A stretch of 64,000 nt of DNA from Streptomyces buecherae (GTDB lineage Bacteria; Actinomycetota; Actinomycetes; Streptomycetales; Streptomycetaceae): contig NZ_CP060404.1 of assembly GCF_014295035.1 (NCBI RefSeq), positions 7,232,501 to 7,296,500 on the forward strand, read 5' to 3'. Positions 1 to 8,404 of the stretch are shown here, piece after piece. The first letter of the stretch is position 1. Each line of letters starts with the position of its first letter. A program made the translations under genes and the position numbers. The notes under the pieces are model-generated. The model was not told the DNA's origin, ran no database searches, and saw only the letters and a list, made by a program, of their open reading frames with translations.

Positions 1-667
1 GAATCTGACCCTCGCAGTTCGACTGGATGGAGTCGAAGATCTGGCGGTTCTCGTTCCGCAGGCACCGGAGCAGTGGAACGGTGGCGACTCCGTCCGGCTG
101 GGTTGTGTAGAGCCAACCGAGACGGGTCACATACTGCTGGCCCTCACAGTTGACGTCTGTGCTGGTGAAGTGGTCGCCCCTGACCTGGCAGAGGTACAAC
201 GGTGTGGTGCCCGCGGCTGCGTAGGTGTACAGCGACCCGAGCGGCCCCTGAAGCTGGTAACCGTTGGGGTGGTACCAGGTGTTGCTCTGGGTGTCGGAGC
301 TTTTGTGATAGCGGTTGAGGACGAAAGTGGGCCCGGGAGCGTACGGTTCTCCCGCACAGAGGTACTCGACCGCGACCTGCACATATCCGTTCGGGAGCTG
401 ATTGACCACGGTGGGGCCCTTAACCAGGTTGCACCGGGCGGGGTCGAACCCCCTGGACACGGCATTGTCCATCGCGGTGCCGACGGCTGACTGCACCGCG
501 ACGTTGTACGGGCCGCTTCCCAGGCCCCCGATGTAGAGTTGTACCGGTCCGACGGACGCGGCAGTCCGCTCGGCCGAGGCCGGGGCGGCAGATGCCGGGG
601 TGATGAGGGCCATGGTGATGGCGGCGATGGCCGCGGTTATTACGCTGAGACGGCGCACTAAATCCAT
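1..667 (-). CDS. Secreted protein with C-terminal repeat units, 3' end cut by window edge
   Basis: The reading frame stays open from the chosen start to the left edge, so the C-terminus is missing. The start MDLVRRLSV is preferred over an ATG nine bases upstream because GAGGA then sits at normal spacing. The first ~28 residues form a signal peptide (basic RR, then a hydrophobic Ala/Ile stretch ending near TPASA). Two cysteine-containing units follow late in the fragment, around GDHFTSTDVNCEG and then RQIFDSIQSNCEG, each preceded by a short LxxC strand. Such units resemble DUF5648-like repeats of extracellular actinobacterial proteins. The frame is in none of the longer competing ORFs here, but its codon use and signal peptide are convincing. 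Function unknown; probably cell-surface or exported. Confidence 0.72.
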   Translation of the reverse strand, partial: MDLVRRLSVITAAIAAITMALITPASAAPASAERTAASVGPVQLYIGGLGSGPYNVAVQSAVGTAMDNAVSRGFDPARCNLVKGPTVVNQLPNGYVQVAVEYLCAGEPYAPGPTFVLNRYHKSSDTQSNTWYHPNGYQLQGPLGSLYTYAAAGTTPLYLCQVRGDHFTSTDVNCEGQQYVTRLGWLYTTQPDGVATVPLLRCLRNENRQIFDSIQSNCEGQI

Positions 668-1497
668 GAAGGCCATTTCCTCAGGTCAGTGGAATCATGC
701 GGTGAGTACGGGCAATGCTTGGCATGCCAGAAACGGAGGAGTGCAATCCGTGGCAACCCCGCGCGCCAAGCTAAGCACGGACACGCCTCCTCAACCAGAA
801 CGCCTGCGGCGTAAAGCTCGTCACACGATGTTGTCCAGATGCGCCGGTAGCCATAACTCGTGTGGCGATTCGGCCGTTCGTGATGGAGTGGGTTTGCCCG
901 GGGGACGGGGATGTTGGCCGGTTTCGAGATCCTCAGGCAGAGGCCCGACGAGTACTTGCAGGCGTTCGTGCCAGCTCGTTAACGATCAAACAGAACGGCG
1001 ACCCGTAGAACGACGAGGGCCTGCAGGCACCGGAGAAGAGCGGCTTCAAGGTCCCTGACGCCCCGGCCTCCTCCACGGCAGAGCAGCCACCCAAGGCGCC
1101 CAAGGTAACGGCCGAAAAGCCGTCTGGCTGCAAGTAAACGCACGGACACGAGTGGTCAGGGGCGTCCTCGCCCCCGACCACTCAGCTGTTTGTACCGGGA
1201 GCAGCTGCCCCTACCGGTCGCGGTGATCCCCCCGCTGGCGAATCCGGGTTGACGTGGTGCCCGCGTACGAATGCTTTCGACGGCTCGGGGGACGAACCGG
1301 CTGGTCCGTCCCCCGAGTCTGCCCCACCGTGACGTCACCGCGCGGGCGCCCAAGTGCCGAGCGGCGGCGCCTCGATGTACGCGTACCGCTTGCCGTGAGC
1401 GCGGGCCGTCAGCGCGGACCCTCAGCGTGAGCCGAAAGCGCGAGCCGTCAGCACGGACCCTCAGCGCGAGCCGTCAGTGAGGCTCCGGCCCCCGCAC
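668..1497. other. Gene-poor stretch with possible degraded coding sequence
   Basis: No intact gene is supported in these ~830 bases. Around 968-1135 the + strand carries a stop-interrupted frame that ends ...APEKSGFKVP...PSGCK followed by TAA, with coding-like codon use but no start, suggesting a decayed gene end. A perfect 10-base palindrome TGGCATGCCA lies near 719-728, about 50 bases upstream of the secreted-protein start, and could be an operator. The right end holds a 39-bp tandem repeat, listed separately. Confidence 0.4.
1399..1476. repeat. Two tandem 39-bp units
   Basis: Units 1399-1437 and 1438-1476 match at 34 of 39 positions; both begin GCGCGRGCCGTCAGCRCGG. Each unit itself holds smaller GAGCCGTCAG-like repetitions. 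The array lies just beyond the stop codon of the convergent-side lectin gene. Function unknown. Confidence 0.75.
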
Positions 1498-1992
1498 TCA
1501 CAGGTCGATCCAACCCACCTGGTCGATCACCCAGCGAGACGCCGTCTCCTTGGTGGGCTGGAAGACGACCTGGGCCCCGACCGCTCCGTTCGCGTGCAGC
1601 CACTTGCCGCTCTGGTCATGCAGGATGGACTTCGGGCTGCCGGAGGTGGTCCTCCATTCCTGGAATTCCCCACCGTTGCACGGCTTCGTGTAGACGTCCG
1701 CGCCGTTTCCGTCGAGGCAGTGATCGGACTGGTGATTTTTGAAGACGCCGTCGATGACGGTCCACACCTGCTTCGCGCTCCGGTCGCAATTTCCGAGGAC
1801 CACGTTCTTTTCGTCCGCCTGGGTCCCCGCCAGCTGAAGGCAGGAGTTGCTGCTGTTTCCGTTGATCACCTGGTAGATCGGCACCAGCGCCGCCGCCTGC
1901 GCCGAAGCCGGTGCGCCGACCAGCAGCGTCGATCCCATTGCCAGCGCCGCCCCGGCGCCGGCGAGACGCGCGAGATTCCCCTTGTTCCCCAT
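1498..1992 (-). CDS. Secreted ricin B-type lectin domain protein
   Basis: 164 residues. The start MGNKGNLARL is chosen over longer versions because AAGGGG stands eight bases upstream and a normal Sec signal peptide follows (hydrophobic core to about residue 30, cleavage near ASAQA). The mature protein is one beta-trefoil of the ricin B / CBM13 type: it has the QxW signatures (KQVWTV, FQEWRT) and paired cysteines around CLQLAG, DHCLDG and KPCNGG; the third lobe (SRWVID) lacks the Gln. The family binds carbohydrates outside the cell; no catalytic domain is attached. It is divergent from the SARP regulator, separated by the 11-bp direct repeats at 2065-2097, so it is a candidate target of that regulator (inference). 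Confidence 0.85.
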   Translation of the reverse strand: MGNKGNLARLAGAGAALAMGSTLLVGAPASAQAAALVPIYQVINGNSSNSCLQLAGTQADEKNVVLGNCDRSAKQVWTVIDGVFKNHQSDHCLDGNGADVYTKPCNGGEFQEWRTTSGSPKSILHDQSGKWLHANGAVGAQVVFQPTKETASRWVIDQVGWIDL

Positions 1993-2064
1993 TGACGTAT
2001 CCCCTTGAGTTCGGCGTATCGGTGGGCCTTTTTCTGGGTGGCCTTGAGACATCCACAACCTCTC

Positions 2065-2097
2065 GCACGCCGTCCTCACGCCGTCCTCACACCGTCA
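2065..2097 (+). promoter_or_regulatory. Three 11-bp direct repeats, SARP-box-like
   Basis: Consecutive units GCACGCCGTCC, TCACGCCGTCC and TCACACCGTCA repeat with an exact 11-base period in the region between the divergent lectin and SARP genes. SARP/AfsR-type activators are known to bind short direct repeats one helical turn apart, usually just upstream of the -10 region. Whether the product of the adjacent gene binds here is inference. Confidence 0.5.
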
Positions 2098-2175
2098 TCA
2101 ACGGCCGGTGGGGGGCGTTGCCCCGAATGCTGTGCTTTGCTCTTCTCACTGGTGGCAAGGGGGGAGGCCGCAAGG

Positions 2176-5100
2176 ATGGACTTTCGCATTCTCGGTGCGC
2201 TGGATGTCCGGACAGGCTGTGAGAGGGTGCCGGTGCCCGGGGCGCGTCGCCAACGGTTGCTGGCAGCACTGCTGTTGGCGCCCAACGCGGTGGTGTCGCT
2301 GTCCAGGCTCATCGAGATGACCTGGGACGACGAGCCGCCCCCCACCGCCACCAAGCAACTGCGGAACTCCGTCTCGGCGCTGCGGGAATGCCTGGACGAC
2401 ACCGACCGGCGGCTCATCCTCACCGAGGAGCCCGGCTACCGCATCCGCCTCGACGCCGCCCGGCTCGACTCGCTCCGCTTCGCCGCCGGGGTGGCCGAGG
2501 GCCGCCGCCACGCCGCCGGGGGGAGACTCGAGCGGGCGGTCCAACTGATCCGGCCGGCGCTGGGCCTGTGGCGTGGGCCCGCACTCGACGGGCTGGGCAC
2601 GGCGGTCTTGGCTAGATCCGCCGCGCGCCTGGACGAGCAGCGGCTCAGCGCGCTGGAGCAGTACGCCAAATGGCGGCTCGAACTCGGCGAGCACCACGAG
2701 GTCGTGGACGATCTGGCGGACCTCGTGCACGACCATCCCCTGCACGAGGGCCTCCACGTCCAACTGATGGCGGCGCTGGACCACTGTGGCCGACGAGCTG
2801 ACGCGCTGGGTGTCTTCCACCGCCTCAGAACCCGCCTCGCCGAGGAACTGGGGGTCGGCCCCGGCCCCTGCACCCAGCGGCTGCACGAGCGGATCCTGCG
2901 CGGTGAATCCGGGGTCCGCCGGGTCGACCGGATGCCGCGGGACGACCGCGGCGGGGTGGTCGGCACGCTGCCCGCCCCGGGGCCACCCCAGTCCGTCACG
3001 CCACGGGTGCCCCGTGAGCTGCCGCAGGCGATTCGCGACTTCACCGGTCGTGCCGATCACGTGGCGGCACTCGACGCGCTGCTACCGCCCGCCGGCGGTC
3101 AGGCCGTGGTGATCTCCGCCCTCGACGGTTCCGGCGGAGTGGGGAAGACGACGCTCGCCGTGCACTGGGCCCACCGCGTCCAGGACCGGTTCCCGGACGG
3201 CACACTGCACACCAACTTGCGCGGTTACGGGCCCGGGAAGCCCGCGACCCCGGACGAGGTCCTCGACGATTTCCTGGTCGCGCTCGGCGTACACCCGGCC
3301 GCTGTGCCGGTCGGGACCGGCGCCCGTTCGGGACTGTTCCGCACGCTGGCGACGGGGCGACGCATGCTGATCGTGCTGGACAACGCCAACAGCGCGGAGC
3401 AGGTCCGGCCCCTGCTGCCGGGAGCGCCCGGATGCATGGTGCTGGTGACCAGCCGCGACAGCCTGACCGGGTTGGTGGTCACCGAAGCCGCGCACCGGAT
3501 CACCCTCGACGTGCTGTCTCCGGACGAGGCGTCGTCCCTGGTCGTGAGCATCATCGGCCCCGCTCGCGCCCAGGCGGAGCCGGCCGCGGTGGAGAGCCTC
3601 ATCCGGCTGTGCGCGCGATTACCGCTCGCGCTGCGGATCGCCGCCGGGCGTGCCGCCGCGTACGAACATGTCACCGTCGCCGACATCGCCGACGAACTCG
3701 CCGACGCGGACTCCACACTCGACGCACTGAGCTGGGGCCAGGACCCCTACGCCGCGGTCCGCAACGTACTCCAGTGGTCCTACGCACAGCTACCGGCAGC
3801 GCACGCGAGCCTGTTCCGGCGCCTCGGCCTGCATCCCGGCCCGGACATCTCCACACCCGCCGCCGCGGCCCTCGCGCGCCTGTCCCCGCACACGACACGG
3901 CGACTGTTGCGGGCGCTGGCGGACGCGCACCTCATCGAACCGGTCGCGCACGACCGATACCGCTTTCACGATCTACTGCGCGCCTACGCCGGCGAACTGG
4001 CCGGTGCACACGACTCCGAGGCCGACCGGGGACACGCTCTCGACGCGATGCTCACGTGGTACGCCCACACCGCGCACACCGCCGACCGCCTGCTCTACCC
4101 CACCTGCACCCGTGTGGTGACCAACCCCACCGAGCCAGCCCACCCACACCCCCTGGCCGGCCGTGACGACGCCTGGGCGTGGTTCACCGCGGAACGGGCC
4201 AACCTCGTCGCCGCCCTGCACCACGCTGTCGACACCGCCATGGACCGGTACGCGCTGCACCTCGTCGACGCTCTCTGCTTCCTGGTGCTCATGGGCGGCT
4301 GGCAGGAGCGCGTCGACACCGCCACCGCGGCCCTGCACGCGGCGCGGCGCTCCGGCCGGACCGAGCACGAAGCCAACGTCCTGCTCGCTCGTGGGGAAGC
4401 GTTGGCACACCTTCAACATCCGGACGCGGAGCGGGATCTCACCCGCGCCCACGCCCTGGCCAAGGACGTCGGCAACAACCACATCCGCATCGCCGCCCGC
4501 ACCGAACTCGGCCAACTGCTCCGCCGACAGACCCGCCTCGTCGAGGCACTGCGCCACTTCGACGAGGCGCTTGTGCTCAGCCGGGGCTTCGACACCGGGC
4601 GTTGGGAAGCGGTGGCGGAAGGCAACATCGCCGAACTCCACGCTGATCTCGGCAACCCCCGCCGCACCATCGAGCACGGCATCCGAGGTGCTCGACTGCG
4701 CCGTCGGCTCGGTGACAAGGACGGTGAGGCATGCGCGCTCTCGGCCATCGCCAGGGGCATGCAGGGCATTGGCGACCATGACAGGGCCGTCGTCCTGTGC
4801 CGGCGCGCCGTCGACCTCGGTCGCAGGTCCATCGGCAGCCACGACGAGACACTGGCCTGGCCCTTGGCGGTCCTCGCCACGTCATGGGACGCCCTCGGGC
4901 GTACGGACGAGGCCCTCGCCTGTCGGCGAGAGGCCGCCGCGATCTACACCGATCGGGGCCTGGACGCCGAGGCCGACGCGATGCGGCAGCACATCCGACG
5001 CTCGCTTCGTCGTGGGGGACGTGGTTCGTCCTGGGGCCCTCGGTGTCTGCCAGAATCGGCGAATGCTGAGCATCGGAACGATCGTGATGGGGGCCGCTGA
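2176..5100 (+). CDS. AfsR/SARP-family transcriptional regulator with NB-ARC and TPR regions
   Basis: 974 residues. The start MDFRILGALDV matches the usual SARP N-terminus and has a GGGGAGG site upstream; in-frame extension further upstream is non-coding in character. Order of parts: OmpR-like winged helix (about 1-90), bacterial transcriptional activation domain (about 95-245), NB-ARC ATPase with Walker A GSGGVGKTT at 318-326 and Walker B-like MLIVLDNAN at about 397-405, then a TPR region to the end (repeated helix pairs about 650-950). This is the AfsR/large-SARP plan: nucleotide-driven activator of secondary metabolism or morphogenesis genes. No biosynthetic cluster lies in the window, so targets may be distant or may be the divergent lectin. 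The 3' end overlaps the next gene by 38 bases. Confidence 0.9.
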   Translation: MDFRILGALDVRTGCERVPVPGARRQRLLAALLLAPNAVVSLSRLIEMTWDDEPPPTATKQLRNSVSALRECLDDTDRRLILTEEPGYRIRLDAARLDSLRFAAGVAEGRRHAAGGRLERAVQLIRPALGLWRGPALDGLGTAVLARSAARLDEQRLSALEQYAKWRLELGEHHEVVDDLADLVHDHPLHEGLHVQLMAALDHCGRRADALGVFHRLRTRLAEELGVGPGPCTQRLHERILRGESGVRRVDRMPRDDRGGVVGTLPAPGPPQSVTPRVPRELPQAIRDFTGRADHVAALDALLPPAGGQAVVISALDGSGGVGKTTLAVHWAHRVQDRFPDGTLHTNLRGYGPGKPATPDEVLDDFLVALGVHPAAVPVGTGARSGLFRTLATGRRMLIVLDNANSAEQVRPLLPGAPGCMVLVTSRDSLTGLVVTEAAHRITLDVLSPDEASSLVVSIIGPARAQAEPAAVESLIRLCARLPLALRIAAGRAAAYEHVTVADIADELADADSTLDALSWGQDPYAAVRNVLQWSYAQLPAAHASLFRRLGLHPGPDISTPAAAALARLSPHTTRRLLRALADAHLIEPVAHDRYRFHDLLRAYAGELAGAHDSEADRGHALDAMLTWYAHTAHTADRLLYPTCTRVVTNPTEPAHPHPLAGRDDAWAWFTAERANLVAALHHAVDTAMDRYALHLVDALCFLVLMGGWQERVDTATAALHAARRSGRTEHEANVLLARGEALAHLQHPDAERDLTRAHALAKDVGNNHIRIAARTELGQLLRRQTRLVEALRHFDEALVLSRGFDTGRWEAVAEGNIAELHADLGNPRRTIEHGIRGARLRRRLGDKDGEACALSAIARGMQGIGDHDRAVVLCRRAVDLGRRSIGSHDETLAWPLAVLATSWDALGRTDEALACRREAAAIYTDRGLDAEADAMRQHIRRSLRRGGRGSSWGPRCLPESANAEHRNDRDGGR

Positions 5101-5434
5101 TGTGCGACGGGCCGCGGAGTTCTGGAGTGGGGCACTGAGCTACGCCCCTCGCGATGGTGAGGTGAAGGACGACTGGGTGGTACTGGTGCCGACCGATGGC
5201 TCCGGTGTCGGACTGGCCCTCGGCCGTAGTGCGACGCCCGTGCAGGAACATCCGAGAATCCACCTCGACCTCTACGCCGGCGACGCTGCCGATCAGGAAG
5301 CCGAAGTGGCGCGACTGATTTCCCTCGGCGCTGAACGCGTCGACTGGGACCTTTATCCGGACGACGCCGACTTCATCGTGCTCGCCGACCCCGAGGGCAA
5401 CCGCTTCTGCGTCATCGACACCAGTCACGGCTGA
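5063..5434 (+). CDS. VOC family (glyoxalase/bleomycin resistance-like) protein
   Basis: 123 residues, one vicinal-oxygen-chelate module pair: the N-terminal betaalphabeta unit begins MLSIGTIVMGAADVRRAAEFW and the C-terminal half ends with the typical DPEGNRFCVID. Members bind a metal and act on small molecules or sequester antibiotics; the substrate cannot be read from sequence. The start lies 38 bases inside the SARP gene in another frame, implying translational coupling and a shared transcript. An inverted repeat begins at its stop codon. A function as a self-protection or detoxifying partner of the regulator's regulon is speculation. Confidence 0.82.
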   Translation: MLSIGTIVMGAADVRRAAEFWSGALSYAPRDGEVKDDWVVLVPTDGSGVGLALGRSATPVQEHPRIHLDLYAGDAADQEAEVARLISLGAERVDWDLYPDDADFIVLADPEGNRFCVIDTSHG

Positions 5435-5495
5435 CGACCAGCGCCCACGTGCCGTGGTCACCAGGGCAGACGCCGCCTGATGTGGCGCTGGTCGT
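5434..5495. terminator. Long-loop inverted repeat after the VOC gene
   Basis: ACGACCAGCGCC (5434-5445) pairs perfectly with GGCGCTGGTCGT (5484-5495). The 38-base loop is long, so termination is only one possible role; the repeat starts at the stop codon. Confidence 0.4.
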
Positions 5496-5506
5496 GACAC
5501 GCGAAG

Positions 5507-5542
5507 ACCCCTGCCTGTCTCGGTCGGAGTGTGGCAGGGGCC
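5507..5542. terminator. Hairpin downstream of DUF397 fossil
   Basis: CCCCTGCC (5508-5515) faces GGCAGGGG (5533-5540). The same hairpin design lies downstream of each intact DUF397 gene at 8351-8387 and 8765-8801, so it was copied along with the gene end. Confidence 0.55.
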
Positions 5543-5558
5543 TGGGGGTGGTGCGTGG

Positions 5559-5621
5559 TTACGCGGTGAAGTCGCCGGCCTTGACGCCGGCCACGAACGC
5601 GGCCCAGGCCGTGGTGTCGAG
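5559..5621 (-). pseudogene. Truncated DUF397 gene (last 20 codons)
   Basis: The minus strand encodes LDTTAWAAFVAGVKAGDFTA followed by TAA, virtually the C-terminus of the two intact DUF397 proteins at 8405 and 8821. Upstream of these codons the similarity stops abruptly and no start or body remains, so this is a broken copy. Its flank, including the downstream hairpin arm and the GGTGGTGCGTGG spacer, is nearly identical to that of the 8405 copy (about 93 bases with three substitutions and one indel). The two copies are in the same orientation and bracket the DUF4157 gene, which suggests a recombination or insertion event. Confidence 0.8.
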
Positions 5622-5748
5622 GGCCGTGACAGCCTGGGGTCAGGTGATGGTGAGCGGCCCGCCAGCCAGGCGCGCCGGCGGAGTACTTGCACCCGTCTCG
5701 GGAGTTCTCGCTCCCCGAGCTCCGGCGACGCGGGCCGCAGCCGACCGG

Positions 5749-7716
5749 TCACCCCTTCTTGGGATCCGTCGGTCCTATCCCGTACTCCTTTGCCACGACG
5801 ACGAGGCACCCACGCGCGACCAGATCCGCGAGCGCCTCGTCCGCCCTGTCGATGGCCCGCGGCGTCGGCTCGATGTTGTAGACGATGCCGAGGTCCCTGA
5901 CGATGTCGCTCTTCGTTACAGCACCCCGGAGGACCACGTACCAGATCTGCACGTCCAGCTCGGTGGTCATCGGCGGCGCGAGACGCCTGGGATCCACGAG
6001 CTGGTTGATGCTCTTGACCCGGTCCAGCTTGTTGTTCAGCTCCCAGCTGACCACGCGGGCGTTGGAGTACGCGTTCGAGCCGCCGGCCGATCTCGGGATG
6101 ATGTGGTCGATCTCGGGATAGTTGGCTGTCCCGTCCTCGTCGAGCACCTTGTGCGGATCGTTCGGATCGTCCGACCTGAGTTGGCCGCCGTTCCGGGCCA
6201 GGTTCGCCTGCAGGATGAGCCGGCGCTGATCCTCGGTGAAGACGGCGTGCGGCAGGATGGGATTCACTGGCATCCCGTTCTGGTCGCCGCGCATCGCGCC
6301 GAGCATCTGCAGGTCGAGGTGCTGGTACGGGCGGTGGTGGCCGTGGGGCGGGCCGCCCGGAAACGGCTGGTGGAGTGCGTCGGGCCACTGGGCCTTCGAG
6401 GCGTTGGGCATCGTGTGGAGGTTCAGCGCGTTCTGGGCCTCGGGCTGGTCTGTTACCAGGTCACCGAGTTGTCTGACTTCGATCGGCGTGGGCGGAGTAT
6501 GCGTCAGTAACTCCTTCTGCGCGTCCGTGGGGAGCGGCGTGCGTTCCGCTTTGTGGACGAGTATCGCTCGGCCCTGGGGAAGCACCTGTGGCACGTCGAG
6601 CGGCTGCCAGGTCCCCGTCGACTCGGATTCTTCCAGGATGCAGCTGATCCGGCTGGGAACGCGGGGATCCGGCCCGGCGTACTCCAGTTCGACACGGAGT
6701 CGCACCGTGCCGCGAGTGCGCGCGTCCGCGGCCTGCCGGACGGCCCGCTCGACCGCCCGCCAGGGGCCGCCGTGGTTGAAACCCGGCTTCATCGGCACGA
6801 TGTTGTAGGAGGCGTTCTCGCCCCCGACCTCCAGTGCGGCCACGTGCCCGCGCTGCCAGCCGATGTCGGGGTCCAAGCCGTTGGCCGGTGACAGGAAACT
6901 CATCGGAGGCGGTGTAGCGGAACGCCCGGCGGGAGCGCTGACGATCACCTCGACATGCTCGGGCCGCTCCCGCCGCTCACCGCCCGGGGAGAAGTCGGCG
7001 GTCGTGTAGTTGTTGCCCTGTGAATCCGTGTACACGGCACGCTGGATCACGTCGGGTGCTCGGCTCGCCCCGGCGGTGACCGGCGCGGGCTCACCCGCGA
7101 GGTGCGCGGTGTGGGCGGCGGGCGCCCGCATTACCCGCGTCGCGTTCGCCTCCGCTTCGCGCTCGAACCGGTCGGACGGATCGGAGACCTTGACCCCGGC
7201 GCCGTTGTCGGTTCCGGAGACGGGGCCTCGGCGCTGCTGGATGACGTGGGTGAGCTCGTGGGCGAGGGTGTGCTGGTCGGTGCCGCTGTTGCCGATGACG
7301 ATGTGGTTTCCGGAGGTGTAGGCGCGGGCGCCGATCTCGGCGGCGGAGGCCGTCGCGGCGCTGTCGCTGTGGATCCGCACGTCGGAGAAGTCCGCGCCCA
7401 TGCGGGCTTCCATGTCGGTACGGGTCGCCTCGTCCAGCGGCCGGCCACTGGTACGCAGGACTTCCGGCACGGCGGAACGCTGCACCATACCCTCGGCCGG
7501 CGGTTCATGCCCGCACCCGGCACCGTGCCGGTGCTCCTCGGGTTTCGTTCCGGCCCTGTGCAGCATCTGCACCACGGTCGCGTTGCCCACGCTGCGCTGC
7601 AGCGCGAGCGGACTCCGCACGCCCATCGGCAGCCCCCCACCGGGGCGACTGGCCGCGGGCGCGGCCCGCCGCTGTTGCTGGTCAGTCGGCTGTTCCTTTC
7701 GGCCCTGCGCTCGCAA
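5749..7716 (-). CDS. DUF4157 (eCIS-core) protein with two nuclease-like regions, candidate injection-system effector
   Basis: 655 residues. The start is TTG, supported by GAGGAG six bases upstream; no signal peptide. The N-terminus has the LQRSVGNATVVQML motif common to DUF4157 proteins. DUF4157 occupies about 91-165, with metalloprotease-like HELTH at 153-157. Around 225-375 lies a DNA/RNA non-specific endonuclease-like region: WQRGHVAALEVGG (QRGH 288-291 replacing DRGH), then N305IVP and GGPWRAVE. Around 430-575 is an HNH-type region with EIDHIIPRSAGGSNAYSN (H537) and a trailing ELNNKL. The tail (588-650) looks like a winged helix. DUF4157 marks toxins associated with extracellular contractile injection systems, whose structural genes are not in this window. 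No obvious immunity gene is adjacent. Nuclease activity is inferred from motifs; one or both domains could be inactive. Confidence 0.82.
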   Translation of the reverse strand: MRAQGRKEQPTDQQQRRAAPAASRPGGGLPMGVRSPLALQRSVGNATVVQMLHRAGTKPEEHRHGAGCGHEPPAEGMVQRSAVPEVLRTSGRPLDEATRTDMEARMGADFSDVRIHSDSAATASAAEIGARAYTSGNHIVIGNSGTDQHTLAHELTHVIQQRRGPVSGTDNGAGVKVSDPSDRFEREAEANATRVMRAPAAHTAHLAGEPAPVTAGASRAPDVIQRAVYTDSQGNNYTTADFSPGGERRERPEHVEVIVSAPAGRSATPPPMSFLSPANGLDPDIGWQRGHVAALEVGGENASYNIVPMKPGFNHGGPWRAVERAVRQAADARTRGTVRLRVELEYAGPDPRVPSRISCILEESESTGTWQPLDVPQVLPQGRAILVHKAERTPLPTDAQKELLTHTPPTPIEVRQLGDLVTDQPEAQNALNLHTMPNASKAQWPDALHQPFPGGPPHGHHRPYQHLDLQMLGAMRGDQNGMPVNPILPHAVFTEDQRRLILQANLARNGGQLRSDDPNDPHKVLDEDGTANYPEIDHIIPRSAGGSNAYSNARVVSWELNNKLDRVKSINQLVDPRRLAPPMTTELDVQIWYVVLRGAVTKSDIVRDLGIVYNIEPTPRAIDRADEALADLVARGCLVVVAKEYGIGPTDPKKG

Positions 7717-7955
7717 CTGCTACTCCTCGTGCCGGGGAAGGGCGGATGCGTGGCCGAGTGGCCACGGCCTGTCCTACTACGGACCAGCCTTCCCCAGCAC
7801 CTTGTGAAGGGCGGTCAGCCCTTTCACACCAAGGAAATTGCCCGCAAGGGCCAGATCTGCCGGTTGGCCGGGTTCAAGCGGTCGGGTCCCGATGTCCACA
7901 GACGCTGAGCCTAGGACGTCCGGGTGGGCGGACATGTGTAGTGGTCCATGCTGGT

Positions 7956-8216
7956 GGACAGCTCATTTCCTTCCTCGCCGCTCTCGCGGCCGACGTGACA
8001 CCGGCCAGGACCGCCGATCAGAACCGCCCCGCCCGCAGCACCGACCCGATCGGCCTGACCGTCCCGGAGGTCCGTCATCTGCTCGGTGCCCTGCTGATCC
8101 CGGCGAACACCTCCCCTCGCGGGCTGCTGCGCTGGTCGAACTGGCGCAGACGTCACCAGGCCGGTGCTCGCGGCAGCCACCACGGGCGACGGCTCGCCGA
8201 ACCCTCAACCGGATAG
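7956..8216 (+). mobile_element. Remnant of a transposase C-terminus (IS701-like)
   Basis: An open frame here encodes GLTVPEVRHLLGALLIP and then LLRWSNWRRRHQAGARGSHH, which is the closing segment seen in IS701-type DDE transposases of streptomycetes. The catalytic domain, inverted repeats and a start are missing; upstream sequence from about 7720 has no recognisable coding content. It separates the toxin-like gene from the DUF397 copy at 8405 and supports past rearrangement here. Confidence 0.55.
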
Positions 8217-8350
8217 ATCACGAAGCCGCACTGGAGTACTCACCGATGGTAGGCCGCCGGCGCGGGTTCCGGGGAAGTGGCCTCCCGGCCAAGTGGCATT
8301 GTTGCTTGTGTCAACGGCGATCACTGAACCGCCAGTTGGGGCGTGCAAGA

Positions 8351-8387
8351 GGCCCCCGCCGGTCTTGGTCAGAGTGCGGCAGGGGCC
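8351..8387. terminator. Hairpin after DUF397 gene at 8405
   Basis: GGCCCCCGCC (8351-8360) pairs with GGCAGGGGCC (8378-8387) with a single mismatch, just downstream of the minus-strand stop codon. Confidence 0.6.
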
Positions 8388-8404
8388 TGGGGGGTGGTGC
8401 GTGG

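Noticed and set aside
4577..6388. 603-codon minus-strand frame across SARP, VOC and the toxin-like gene end
   Set aside because: Runs antisense to two clear genes and out of frame with the third; no domains.
7722..7955. Further transposase coding sequence upstream of the IS701-like end
   Set aside because: No recognisable DDE motifs or matching frame; only the C-terminal segment can be supported.
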